Below, piece after piece: positions 8,165 through 16,625 of a stretch of 64,000 nucleotides of DNA. The DNA is taken from NCBI RefSeq assembly GCF_900091525.1, contig NZ_FMCU01000006.1:186001-250000 (forward strand), given 5' to 3'. The stretch is from Micromonospora matsumotoense. Its GTDB lineage: Bacteria; Actinomycetota; Actinomycetes; Mycobacteriales; Micromonosporaceae. The position numbers were made by a program, and so were the translations under genes. The notes beneath the pieces were generated by a model. That model was not told the DNA's origin. It saw only the letters and a list, made by a program, of their open reading frames with translations, and did no database searches. Position 1 is the stretch's first letter; each line of letters begins with the position of its first letter.

Positions 8165-10026
8165 CAGCGGCCGCCGGCGGCGCGCAGGATGCCGACCGTC
8201 GGCTCGTCGTCCGGCGCCCCGGCGGGCGGGGTTACGGCGGGCTGCGGCAGCTCGGACCCGGACGAGTTCGGGTCGTGGTGGGTCCGGTAGGCGGCGGACG
8301 AGTACTGCTCGGGCCCCCGCTGGCGGGGCACCCGGGCGGCGACCGGCACCGCCTCGGGCCGGACGGTGACCGGGGTCGGCTCGGGTGGGGCGGCGACCGG
8401 CATCACCTCGGGTCGGGTGGTGACCGGGGTCGGCTCGGGTCGGGCGGCGACCGGGGTCGGCTCGGGCCGGGCGGCGACGGACGCCACCCCGGGGCGGGTC
8501 GTGCGGTTCGGGACGCGGACCCAGCCCTGGGCCTGACCGCGCAACCGCTTCGGGGCGGGGGAGGTGCGGGGCGTGGCGAGTCCCTCGTAGATGTCGCGGT
8601 ACGCCTGCAACGAGCGTTGCAGGGTGAACCGCTCCAGCACCCGGTCCCGGGCGGCCGCCCCGAGGCGCAGCCGCAGCTCCCGGTCGTTGAGCATCCGTAC
8701 GCAGGCGGCGGCGATCGCGGGGACGTCCCGCGGCGCGACGACGAAGCCGGTGTCACCGACCGCCTCGGCGACCCCGCCGACGTTGGTGCACACCGTCGGC
8801 CGGCCGCACGCCATCGCCTCCACCACCGTGTAGGGGAAGCCCTCGGAGATGCTGGTCAACGCGACCAGGCTGCCCGCGTGGTACGCCTCGACGGCACTGC
8901 CGACCCGGCCCTCCAGGACCGCGTGCCCGGTCAGCCCGAGCTCGTCGATCAACGCCGCACAGCTCTCGTGGTAGACCTTGTTGGCGGCCGGCGTCCCGCC
9001 GAAGATGCGCAGCCGGGCGTTCGGGATCTCCTCGCGGACCAGCGCGAACGCCCGGATCAGGGTGTGCAGGTCCTTGAGCGGGTCGATCCGGCCCATGAAC
9101 GAGATGGTCGGCACGTCCGGCTCGCCGGCTGCCGGCGGGAACTCGTCCGGGTCGACGCCGTTGTACATCGTCCACATCCGCTCGGGGTCGGCGCCGTTGT
9201 GCAGTTGCCAGCGCCGGTTGTACTGCGAGTGCGGCGCGAGCGCGCCGGTGATCAGGTAGGCCGCCCCGGCGAGCGAGCGGAAGAAGCTCAGCACCAGCAC
9301 CCGGACCGGGTGCGGCGCGTCGTCGTGCAGGTAGGAGATGTAGCGTTCGCGCAGGTAGATGCCGTGCTCCGAGAGCACCAGCGGGGTGCCGTACGTCCAG
9401 GTGGCCGCCATCCCGACGAGCGTGGAGAGACCGTTCATCGACGAGTGCACGATGTCGGCGCGCACCGGTGGCGCGCTCAGCGGCCGCAGCATGTGCGAGA
9501 TGAGCCAGGCCGCCTCCAGCGCGTCGGCGACGGTGGGCGCGGGCCCGGTCTCCTCGACCCGCAGGGTGTGCCAGGCCTCCAACATCATCCGCAGCGCCTC
9601 GTTGGACAGCAGGGCCGCGCCCAGGTCGCCGCCGCCGCGGGCGTACTCGAACATGCCGCGCAGGGCGAGCAGGAAGGTGCTCCGGTTGACCGCGCCGGCC
9701 TGGGAGCGGGTCGACTCCAGGGGGGTGACCAGCGCCCGCAGGAACACCTCGTAGGACTCGATGAACTCCGCGCCGGGGCGGCCGGACGGGACCAGCGCCC
9801 CCCGCGTGGGGCGGCGGCCTGCCGGCCGACCGCCCCACAACGGGATCGAGTGCACTTGGTCGAGGTTCGCTGGTCGCTCGAACACCGGTTCCTCGGTGCC
9901 GTCCACGGTGAGCGCCACGACCTCCCACCGGTAGTCCGGCATCCCCCGGATGAGCTGCTCGCACCAGATGCTCACGCCGCCCATCGCATAGGGGTAGGTC
10001 CCCTCCGAGACCAGTGCGATCCTCAC
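8164..10026 (-). CDS. PelF-like GT4 glycosyltransferase (DUF3492 N-terminus)
   Basis: 620 residues. The N-terminus RIALVSEGTYPYAMGGVS and IWCEQLIRGMPDY is the DUF3492 signature of PelF. LSEHGIYLRERY (about 219-230) is also characteristic of PelF. The GT4 half carries YNGVDPDEF, SFMGRIDPLKDLHTLIRAF, and SEGFPYTVVEAMACGRP (395-411) with the E-x7-E retaining-transferase glutamates. PelF uses UDP-GalNAc to build Pel polysaccharide in the cytoplasm. Residues after 485 form a Pro/Thr/Val-rich tail with 10-residue repeats, absent from typical PelF. GGGAG lies six bases before the GTG at 10026; the TTG one codon upstream is too close to it. It follows the deacetylase gene by 46 bases. Family call is strong; donor sugar is inferred. 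Confidence 0.9.
   Translation of the reverse strand: MRIALVSEGTYPYAMGGVSIWCEQLIRGMPDYRWEVVALTVDGTEEPVFERPANLDQVHSIPLWGGRPAGRRPTRGALVPSGRPGAEFIESYEVFLRALVTPLESTRSQAGAVNRSTFLLALRGMFEYARGGGDLGAALLSNEALRMMLEAWHTLRVEETGPAPTVADALEAAWLISHMLRPLSAPPVRADIVHSSMNGLSTLVGMAATWTYGTPLVLSEHGIYLRERYISYLHDDAPHPVRVLVLSFFRSLAGAAYLITGALAPHSQYNRRWQLHNGADPERMWTMYNGVDPDEFPPAAGEPDVPTISFMGRIDPLKDLHTLIRAFALVREEIPNARLRIFGGTPAANKVYHESCAALIDELGLTGHAVLEGRVGSAVEAYHAGSLVALTSISEGFPYTVVEAMACGRPTVCTNVGGVAEAVGDTGFVVAPRDVPAIAAACVRMLNDRELRLRLGAAARDRVLERFTLQRSLQAYRDIYEGLATPRTSPAPKRLRGQAQGWVRVPNRTTRPGVASVAARPEPTPVAARPEPTPVTTRPEVMPVAAPPEPTPVTVRPEAVPVAARVPRQRGPEQYSSAAYRTHHDPNSSGSELPQPAVTPPAGAPDDEPTVGILRAAGGR
8331..8480 (-). repeat. Coding repeats in the glycosyltransferase tail
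   Basis: Five imperfect copies of a 30-base unit encode (A/T)RPEPTPV-like decapeptides: ARPEPTPVA, ARPEPTPVTT, RPEVMPVAA, PPEPTPVTV, RPEAVPVAA. The reading frame is kept throughout. The tail is probably disordered and may tether the transferase to membrane or partner proteins. Confidence 0.7.
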
Positions 10027-10072
10027 CAATTGCTCCCGTTTACCTTTGCTGTTCTGATTGCGTTGTCCCGCC

Positions 10073-12208
10073 CTACAGGCGAGGAGCGGCGGTGAACGTC
10101 ACCGGGGTGCTCGCCGCCAGCGTCACCGGGACGGTGACGTCGGTGCCGTAGGTGCCGGCACCCGTGGTGGTCGTGGTCACGCCACCGAGTTGGAGCGAGC
10201 CGGCGGCCGGCGAGGTCACCGTGATCTCACCGGTGGTCCGGTCGTAGATCGCCGACGCACCGGCGCTGAGCGCGGCGAAGTGGGCCGTACGCGCCTTGGT
10301 GTAGGCGGCGATGTCGGTCCACGCCGAGTTCAGCAGCGGCACCGAGTAGTAGGAGCTGTACTTGGTCAGCACCGCGCCCACCCAGTCGGTGGCCAGGCTG
10401 TTGCCCGAGCCGTAATCGCGCACGTTGGCGACGTGGAACGTGTGCGTGTAGATCGAGCCGGACGACACGTGCTGCAGCCCCACCCCGGCCTCGTAGTCCA
10501 GGACCTGGGCGTAGGTGCGGTCGGTCGGCCAGTAGGGGAAGTGGCCGTTCGGGCCGTAGAAGGCGTTGTAGAAGTGCGTCTCCTCGGCCTGGTTGGTGGT
10601 GTGGTAGGCGATGTTGGTCGGCCAGCACGGCACCACCGCGATGCTCGGGTCCAGCGGGTGGGCCTTGGCCCCGTTGAAGTTCGCCGGGACGTGGCTGGCG
10701 AACGACATGTTGCCGGCCAGCGTGTCGATGCCGAGGTCGCCAGCCGCGTCGATCAGGTCCGGGTTGGACGCGGCGAGGCCGTAGTCGGTGAGCACGCCGC
10801 TGGAGTTGTTGTAGACGCCGAGGCCGGAGTACTCGGGGGTCTTGAGCACGGTGGCCGGCGGGTTCAGCCCGATCGCGTTGCCCGCGCTCTGGTTCGAGCT
10901 GATCTCGTCGTGGGTGGTGGTGTAGTCCGTCGTGTTCAGCGCGGGGTGCGTGAACGTGTGGTTGAGCCACCGGAAGTTGTTCTTCAGGCACTTCGTGGTG
11001 GCGGTCAGCGTGGTGGCGTCACCGTTCGGGCTGCACGTGCTGCCGGCGAACGGGTCGATCTCGGCGCCGTTGTAGGGGATGTTGAAGGTGAACCCGGACG
11101 CCAGCGGGTGCGCGGTGCGCAGCGCGGTCTGCTTCGCGTCGAGGTTGACCGTGTCGTGTCCGCTGATCTGGAAGCCGGGGCTGTACTCGACGGTGCCGTC
11201 GTCGTGGTAGTGGTCCGAGACGCTGAACCAGTCGTCGATGTCGACGTTGAGGTGGTGCTTCTGCTCACCGAAGTGCAGGCCCTTGGTGGCCCACCGGAAC
11301 AGGCCGTAGACCAGCAGGTCCGAGTGGAGCAGATACTGGTTCGAGGTGAACGTCAGGGCGATCCGCTCCCGACCGTCGGTCGACGTCGTGCGCACGGCCA
11401 GCACGTCGGAGCCGTTGGTCAGCAGGGCGTCGGCGTTGCAACCGCTCTTGATCGACGTCTTGTAGACGTACGACTGCGTCAACGGGATCTGCGCGGTGCT
11501 CTTGAGGTAGTCGAAGACCCCGGCGCCGGCGGTGGTCAGCGAGACCGGCAGGGCGGTGTCGCCGACTGCGGTCTCACCGGCGGAGTTGAGGCAGTAGTCC
11601 TCCGGCCAGGTGCCGTAGCTGGTGTAGAGGGCGACCTGCCGCACCTGGAAGTTGCGCTCGTAGGCCCAGAGGGTGTTCCACTCCGTGCTGTTGAGGCCCT
11701 CCAGGTAGTTGCTGCCCGACTGGTAGATCAACATGCTGTTGGTGAGCAGGATCGCGTTGTACTTGCCGATCCCGTTGGAGTCGACGAGCGTGCTCGCCGA
11801 GAGGGTCTGGCTGGCGGTGTAGATGATGTCGTAGCTCGCGCCGACCCGGTCGAGGGTGGTGGTGAGCGTGGCCACGCCGAAGTCCGCCGTGTTGGTAGCC
11901 ACGATCAGCGACCGGAGCGCGACCTTGTCGTTGATCGCCTGGGTGCCCACGCCGCCGCTGCGGGCACCCGACGAGGGCTTGGTGACCTTGACGGTGCCGG
12001 ACCGGGTGGGCAGCGGTCCGGGTCGGGCCTCCTTCTTGCTCGCGATCTGGCCGAGGCCGGGTGCGCTCGGCGGCTGGGCCACTGTGCCCGGCGCGGTCGG
12101 CGGCTGGGCGAGGCCCGGAGCCTGGGTGCCGAGCAGGACCGTGAGCGCGGTCAGCCCGGCGAGGGCGAATCGGTTCGCGCGACGGCGCGTAGGTCCGGTG
12201 GGGACCAT
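10073..12208 (-). CDS. Secreted polysaccharide deacetylase resembling Agd3 (CE18)
   Basis: 711 residues. RRRANRFALAGLTALTVLLG followed by APGLAQ is a signal peptide with a plausible cleavage site. The mature protein has an N-terminal domain (SLIVATNTADFGVATLTTTL), then a deacetylase domain with HHLNVDIDDWF (about 318-328), where Asp can bind metal, and NHTFTH (416-421), a His-x3-His like CE4 motif 2, then TPEYSGLGVYNN. The C-terminus is a beta-rich module (GEITVTSPAAGSLQLGGVTT). This arrangement resembles fungal Agd3, the founder of CE18, which removes acetyl groups from GalNAc in galactosaminogalactan. ATG 12208 has GGAGG eight bases upstream; the frame extends to 12343 without a signal-like start. 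First gene of the operon. The CE18 call is by recognition of motifs and layout, so moderately sure. Confidence 0.8.
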   Translation of the reverse strand: MVPTGPTRRRANRFALAGLTALTVLLGTQAPGLAQPPTAPGTVAQPPSAPGLGQIASKKEARPGPLPTRSGTVKVTKPSSGARSGGVGTQAINDKVALRSLIVATNTADFGVATLTTTLDRVGASYDIIYTASQTLSASTLVDSNGIGKYNAILLTNSMLIYQSGSNYLEGLNSTEWNTLWAYERNFQVRQVALYTSYGTWPEDYCLNSAGETAVGDTALPVSLTTAGAGVFDYLKSTAQIPLTQSYVYKTSIKSGCNADALLTNGSDVLAVRTTSTDGRERIALTFTSNQYLLHSDLLVYGLFRWATKGLHFGEQKHHLNVDIDDWFSVSDHYHDDGTVEYSPGFQISGHDTVNLDAKQTALRTAHPLASGFTFNIPYNGAEIDPFAGSTCSPNGDATTLTATTKCLKNNFRWLNHTFTHPALNTTDYTTTHDEISSNQSAGNAIGLNPPATVLKTPEYSGLGVYNNSSGVLTDYGLAASNPDLIDAAGDLGIDTLAGNMSFASHVPANFNGAKAHPLDPSIAVVPCWPTNIAYHTTNQAEETHFYNAFYGPNGHFPYWPTDRTYAQVLDYEAGVGLQHVSSGSIYTHTFHVANVRDYGSGNSLATDWVGAVLTKYSSYYSVPLLNSAWTDIAAYTKARTAHFAALSAGASAIYDRTTGEITVTSPAAGSLQLGGVTTTTTGAGTYGTDVTVPVTLAASTPVTFTAAPRL

Positions 12209-12310
12209 GTGGTGACCTCCGATGAGGAGACGAACAATGCCGCCGGTCCTGTATGGACGGCGGGCGTGGCTATCGAAGGCTAGCAATTGTTCGCGCGGAT
12301 TCCGCGCTCG

Positions 12311-12339
12311 ATCCTGTCGCATGTGAAGCATTGACGCAA
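12311..12339 (-). promoter_or_regulatory. Candidate promoter of the polysaccharide operon
   Basis: Read leftward, TTGCGT (12334-12339) and CAGGAT (12311-12316) are 17 bases apart, a fair match to actinomycete housekeeping promoters. Transcription would begin near 12304, giving a ~95-base leader. A perfect 7-bp palindrome (GCGCGGA-T-TCCGCGC, 12293-12307) covers the predicted start site and could be an operator. No experiment supports this; other -10-like sequences exist nearby. Confidence 0.3.
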
Positions 12340-13110
12340 GCATGGTCGGGTGTTAGCGGCCAGCTCGCGGAGTCAACTTCCGGTAACGTGGTTTTCGCCG
12401 ATCTTGACGGTGAGTTCCCTCGGCGTCAGCCGTGTTGACGTGCTCTTTTTCGAGGATGCCGAAACATGTCATTCACGTTCACTTCACAGGGTTGTAGCCG
12501 ACGGGGGCCAGAATGTTGTCCTCGGTCGGGTGTGGACGGGGTGGCACATCGGCCATTCGCTCCGGGTACGGCAATCGACGTGCGGCAAGAATGGCCGATC
12601 AGTCCATGCTGGTCCGCCGATCAGCCGACTGTCGGGCCATCCCTTCGGTCGACCGGGTCGATGTTGCCCGGTCCGGGGCGGACCGAGGTGGCGAGGTTCC
12701 GGTGTTTCTGCAGGTGGAGGTCATGTTGATCGTCGCCGGCAGGGTGCTGTGCGCGCCTTTTGTAGGGCAATCGCTTGATCCACTATGGATCGCGGAGAAT
12801 GTTGAGTTCTTCGACCGACCCGTCGGGTGAATCCGGCTGGAAATGGCGAATACCGCAGCGGCGAACGCGGGGTCGGCCAGTGCCGGCGGCTGCCTTTCCC
12901 AGCGCCAGGAGTTGCCCATTCCCAGCCAATGGAATCGGTCTGCTGTTTCAGCTATCAGCATGCATGGGCCAAATCGTTCTGGGGCGCCCCCTCGGTTTCG
13001 TGGAACTTCCACGGGACGCAAATGCAGGAGTGGATGTGCGTGGTCTGTGCCCATCTACGGGGCCGGATGAAACGACAGGCACCGGACCGGGTCATCCCAA
13101 TCACGGCCCT
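12340..13110. other. Long lower-GC non-coding region upstream of the polysaccharide operon
   Basis: Some 770 bases with clearly lower GC than the flanks, and short T/A-rich stretches (for example around 12385-12470 and 12750-12860). The open frames here on either strand lack ribosome sites, GC-skewed third positions and recognisable motifs, so I call no gene. It could hold a long regulated leader, several promoters or a small RNA; I cannot identify one. Confidence 0.5.
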
Positions 13111-13152
13111 TGCGGTGGGTCGGAGGCGGCTCACCACCGCCGACCCACCGCA
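13111..13152. terminator. Stem-loop downstream of the MFS gene
   Basis: A perfect 13-bp inverted repeat: TGCGGTGGGTCGG (13111-13123) and CCGACCCACCGCA (13140-13152), with a 16-base loop. It lies 74 bases past the stop of the leftward MFS gene and probably ends its transcript. No U-tract. Confidence 0.55.
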
Positions 13153-13226
13153 TTTCCCACCGGCCTGGTCTCTTCTGTCCGGCCCGCCCGCCGACGGTGG
13201 CCGACCCGGCGGCGCGGCCGCTGCGC

Positions 13227-14420
13227 TCAGGGCCGTCGCAGGTCGGGGGTCGTGGCCAGCAGGAGCGTCGACCCGGCCGCGAAGACGGCCGCTGCGGCGA
13301 AGACCAGGCCCGGTGCCGCATGGGTCAGTGACCAGGCGAACGCCGTGCCGACCAGGACCGGCACCACGGTCTCGGCGGCGGCATCGATCCCGGTCAGCGC
13401 CCCCTGCACGGTGCCCTGCTCGTCGGCGCGGACGGCCCGGGAGAGCCACGACTGCGCGGCGGCCCCACCGACCGAGGCGAGCACGCCGACCGCCTGGAGC
13501 AGGTGGAGCAGCCAGGGCGTCGTGGCGAACGCCGTACCCGCCAGCGCGGCGACGCCGAGCACCCCGCCGGCCACCGCGGCCCGCTTGTCCCCGAGCCGGC
13601 GCACGATCGGCCCGACGGCCCTGGCCTGGAAGAGCGCCCCGGCGAGCGCCCCCGCCGCCAGCACCGCGCCGACCCGCGCGGTGCCCCAGGCGAACTGGTG
13701 GGTGAGGAAGAACGTCCAGGTCGACTGGTGGGTCATCCGGGCGATGTCGGCGCAGAGCCGGGCGTACCCGAGCCGGCCGAGCACCGGTCGACGCAGGACG
13801 ACGGCGATGGCGCTGACCGGGTTCGCCGTCCGCAGGGTCAACGGGGTCGTCCGGTCCCCGGGCCGCGACTCGGGCAGCACGAACCAGCCGTACCCGACGT
13901 TGGCGAGGGACAGTGCGGCGGCGGCGAGGAACGGCAGGCGGACGTCGACGGTGTCGAGCAGACCGCCGATGGTCGGGCCGGCGACGAAGCCCAGCCCGAA
14001 CGCGGCACCGACCAACCCGTACGCGCGGGCCCGTGCCTCGGGTGCCGTGACGTCCGCGAGGTACGCGTTGACCACGGTGTAGGTGCCCGCGCAGGCGCCG
14101 GCGAGCGCATGGAACAGCAGCAGCGTCCACGGGCCGGGGGAGATGGCGTGGGCCAGCCAGTCGACGCCGAGGCAGCTCAGCGAGACGAGCAGGACCGGCC
14201 GCCGGCCGTACCGGTCGGAGAGCCGGCCCAGCAGCGGCGAGACGACGAACTGCAACAGGCCGTAGACCGAGCCGAGCAGGCCGGACCAGCGGACAGCGGC
14301 GCCGGCGTCCTCGGTGACGGCGCTCAGCAGGGCCGGCATGATCGGCACGACCAGGCCGAGCCCGAGCATGTCCAGGAAGACGGTGACGAGGAGGAACGAG
14401 AGGGCGGGCGCCCGGCGCAT
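13227..14420 (-). CDS. MFS transporter, TetA-like drug:H+ antiporter family
   Basis: 397 residues with twelve hydrophobic helices. Motif A, GRLSDRYGRRPVLL, lies in the loop after helix 2. FLDMLGLGLVVPIMPALL in helix 1 and GAAFGLGFVAGPTIGGLL in helix 5 (motif C) match the DHA1 tetracycline-efflux branch (TCR1_2). It should export a small hydrophobic compound with proton antiport from the cytoplasmic membrane. The substrate is not shown by sequence. It stands alone, with a terminator-like repeat downstream and no adjacent regulator. ATG at 14420 starts the natural N-terminus MRRAPALSFLLVTVF. Confidence 0.85.
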   Translation of the reverse strand: MRRAPALSFLLVTVFLDMLGLGLVVPIMPALLSAVTEDAGAAVRWSGLLGSVYGLLQFVVSPLLGRLSDRYGRRPVLLVSLSCLGVDWLAHAISPGPWTLLLFHALAGACAGTYTVVNAYLADVTAPEARARAYGLVGAAFGLGFVAGPTIGGLLDTVDVRLPFLAAAALSLANVGYGWFVLPESRPGDRTTPLTLRTANPVSAIAVVLRRPVLGRLGYARLCADIARMTHQSTWTFFLTHQFAWGTARVGAVLAAGALAGALFQARAVGPIVRRLGDKRAAVAGGVLGVAALAGTAFATTPWLLHLLQAVGVLASVGGAAAQSWLSRAVRADEQGTVQGALTGIDAAAETVVPVLVGTAFAWSLTHAAPGLVFAAAAVFAAGSTLLLATTPDLRRP

Positions 14421-14549
14421 GACGGCTCCTGAGTGGTGAGGGGGCAGGGCCCCCTCGCCACCCGCGGTCAGCCGCAGGTACGGAGGATCAGATTATCGGT
14501 GCCGTCAAACGGTTTTTTGGTCGTCGTCGCCACCGGTCGGCTGCCGGGA

Positions 14550-14573
14550 CCCCGCCGCCGGGCGGCGGCGGGG
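14550..14573 (-). terminator. Stem-loop after the DUF3515 gene
   Basis: CCCCGCCGCC (14550-14559) pairs perfectly with GGCGGCGGGG (14564-14573) around a four-base loop, three bases beyond the stop of the leftward DUF3515 gene. A short T-run (TTTTTTGG at about 14513-14520) lies on the other strand and is not part of it. Confidence 0.5.
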
Positions 14574-14576
14574 GCC

Positions 14577-15308
14577 TCAGCGCCGGCAGCCGGACGGGCT
14601 GTCGCCGCCGGACGGCACGGACGCGACCACCGCGTCGGAGATCGGGGTGAGCCACTGCAACGGCCCCTCGTACGCCCGGGGCACCGTCACCGTGACCCCG
14701 GTCTCCCGGTCGAGCGTGGTGAGCACGGTGGCGTCCGACCGTTCGGCGGCATACCAGCAGACCCCGTTGACGGTCCACACGTCGGCGGTGGCGTCCACGG
14801 TCGGTTCGGGACCCCCGCAGGCGACGGTCAACGCCGGGTCACCGTACGCGGCGTTCTGCTCGGCCCCGGCGGTCACCGGGCGCTGGGCCAGCTCCCGGAC
14901 GGTGGCCGGCAACTGCGACACCAGCGCCAGGCACACCACACCGGGCCGCTGGGCCAGCGCCGGGGCGGCCATCTCGACCGGGGTGCTGGACTGGCCGCGC
15001 AGGGTGGTCGGCGACGCGCTCGGCGCGGCGGCCGGCGGGTCCGGGGACAGCTTGGCGAAGGTGAAGCCCGCCACGGCCACCGTCACCGGGACGGCGACCA
15101 GGCTGGCGAAGAGCGCGGCCCGACGGGTCGACCGGTCCCAACCGGTCCGTCGGCCGTCGGCGGCACCGGCCCCGGCAACGGGCCGGTCGGCAGCGGAGCC
15201 GGCAGCGGCCCGGTCGGTCGCCGGGCCGGCGGAGGGCCGCCCGGCAGCCGGGCCGGTGGTGGGTACGGCGTCGGTCGGGGTCTCTGGGGAGGAAGTCTTC
15301 TCGTCCAC
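14577..15308 (-). CDS. DUF3515 membrane-anchored protein
   Basis: 243 residues: a disordered Ala/Pro/Gly/Asp-rich N-terminus of ~58 residues, one membrane helix (AALFASLVAVPVTVAVAGFT), a Ser/Pro linker, then a globular extracellular domain. That domain has the paired-cysteine pattern RPGVVCLALVSQLP, TVACGGPEP and VNGVCWYAAE, typical of DUF3515, an actinobacterial family of unknown function. A final ..SGCRR adds a fourth cysteine. The GTG start follows directly after the TAA of the AsnC-type gene with no gap, so the two are co-transcribed. The pairing of DUF3515 with thiL and an AsnC-domain gene is common in actinomycetes. No function can be assigned. Confidence 0.85.
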   Translation of the reverse strand: MDEKTSSPETPTDAVPTTGPAAGRPSAGPATDRAAAGSAADRPVAGAGAADGRRTGWDRSTRRAALFASLVAVPVTVAVAGFTFAKLSPDPPAAAPSASPTTLRGQSSTPVEMAAPALAQRPGVVCLALVSQLPATVRELAQRPVTAGAEQNAAYGDPALTVACGGPEPTVDATADVWTVNGVCWYAAERSDATVLTTLDRETGVTVTVPRAYEGPLQWLTPISDAVVASVPSGGDSPSGCRR

Positions 15309-15542
15309 TTACAGGCGCACCACCGAACACGTGAGGGTGCGGGTGATGCCGGGCACCATCTGCACGTTGCTGACGATCAGTTTGCCGAGCTCGTCGACGG
15401 TGTTCGCCTCGGTGAGGACGACCACGTCGTACGGCCCGGTGACGGCGTCGACGCGTACCACGCCGGTAAGGTCCGCGATCAGACCGGCCACGTCCCGCGC
15501 CCGGCCCACCTCGGTCTGGATGAGGATGTACGCCTGTACCAC
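15309..15542 (-). CDS. Stand-alone AsnC/Lrp ligand-binding (RAM) domain protein
   Basis: 77 residues, MVQAYILIQTEVGRARDVAG followed by TGPYDVVVLTEANTVDELGK and VPGITRTLTC. This is the alpha/beta RAM domain of Lrp/AsnC regulators without the DNA-binding helix-turn-helix. Such proteins form dimers or octamers that bind amino acids and may modulate other regulators. GTG 15542 is set by GGAGG seven bases upstream; the frame extends further to 15635 but with no family match. Directly followed by DUF3515, and divergent from thiL across a ~120-base promoter region. Confidence 0.85.
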   Translation of the reverse strand: MVQAYILIQTEVGRARDVAGLIADLTGVVRVDAVTGPYDVVVLTEANTVDELGKLIVSNVQMVPGITRTLTCSVVRL

Positions 15543-15664
15543 GACTCGACCTCCGTCCGTCGCCGCCCAGGGGCGGCCCGAAGGGTGAAAATACCCTACG
15601 GAGCAGGGGCGATCCCTATCGGTGGTCGAGGTCAAGCAGCTAGCGAGCGTGTCGGAAGGAAGAC

Positions 15665-16603
15665 ATGGGTGTCGCGGACGTGGGCGAGTTCGGCCTCATC
15701 GACCGGGTGACCGCCCGGCTGACGTACGGATCGTCCTGCCTGCTCGGGCCGGGCGACGACGCCGCCGTGGTGGCCGCCCCCGATCGGCGGGTCGTCGCCT
15801 CCACCGACGTGCTCGTCGAGGGGCGGCACTTCCGGCGGGACTGGTCGAGTGCCCGGGACGTCGGGCACCGGGCGGCGGCGGCCAACCTCGCCGACATCGC
15901 CGCGATGGGCGCCACCCCGACCGCCCTGCTGGTGGCCCTCTGCATCCCCGCCGACCTGGACACCGCCTGGGCGGAGGAGTTGGCCGACGGGCTGGCCGCC
16001 GAGGCGGCGCTGGTCGACGCGGGCGTGGTCGGCGGGGACATGTCCGCCAGCGCCACCCTGACCATCGCGGTGACCGCCCTGGGCGACCTGGACGGCCGGC
16101 CACCGGTGGTCCGCTCCGGCGCCCGGCCGGGTGACGTGGTGGCCCTGGCCGGCCGGACCGGATGGGCCGCCGCCGGGCTGACCGTGCTCTCCCGGGGGTT
16201 CCGCACCCCGCGCCTGCTGGTCGAGGCGTACCGGCGGCCGGAGGTGCCCTATCCGGCCGGGCCGGAGGCCGCCCAACTCGGCGCCACCGCCATGATCGAC
16301 GTCTCGGACGGGTTGCTGGCCGATCTGGGCCACCTGGCCAAGGCCAGCGGCGTCGGCGTCGACCTGCGCCGGGACGGCTTCGAGGTGCCCCGGCAGATGA
16401 GTGACGCCGCCCAGGCGCTCGGCGTCGACCCGTACACCTGGATTCTGGCCGGTGGCGACGACCACGCTCTGGTCGCGACCTTCCCCCCGGCGGTGGCCCT
16501 GCCGCCGTCGTGGCGGACGGTGGGCCGGGTGGTCGAGGGCGCCGGGGTGACCGTCGATGGTGACGCATATGACGGACCGGCCGGCTGGGAGCACTTCCGG
16601 TAA
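15665..16603 (+). CDS. thiL: Thiamine-monophosphate kinase
   Basis: 312 residues of the PurM/ThiL ATP-binding superfamily. LGPGDDAAVVAAPD binds ATP/Mg; STDVLVEGRHFRRDW and GHRAAAANLADIAAMGATP are the ThiL signatures; VGGDMSASATLTIAVTALG, MIDVSDGLLADLGHLAKASG and ILAGGDDHALVATF follow in the usual order. It phosphorylates thiamine phosphate to the coenzyme thiamine diphosphate in the cytoplasm. GGAAGGA precedes the ATG at 15665. The GNAT gene follows after 22 bases. No TPP riboswitch is evident upstream. Length fits the family. Confidence 0.95.
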   Translation: MGVADVGEFGLIDRVTARLTYGSSCLLGPGDDAAVVAAPDRRVVASTDVLVEGRHFRRDWSSARDVGHRAAAANLADIAAMGATPTALLVALCIPADLDTAWAEELADGLAAEAALVDAGVVGGDMSASATLTIAVTALGDLDGRPPVVRSGARPGDVVALAGRTGWAAAGLTVLSRGFRTPRLLVEAYRRPEVPYPAGPEAAQLGATAMIDVSDGLLADLGHLAKASGVGVDLRRDGFEVPRQMSDAAQALGVDPYTWILAGGDDHALVATFPPAVALPPSWRTVGRVVEGAGVTVDGDAYDGPAGWEHFR

Positions 16604-16625
16604 GGAGCGGTCGTACCCTTCACCC

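Noticed and set aside
8331..8480. Regular 30-base units, considered as a CRISPR-like array
   Set aside because: They are in frame within the glycosyltransferase, without unique spacers, and encode PEPTPV-type repeats.
12599..13054. 151-residue minus-strand frame and overlapping plus-strand frames (12827-13705) in the gene-free region
   Set aside because: No ribosome binding site, no family motif, no coding-like third-position bias; the plus frame runs into the antisense of the MFS gene.
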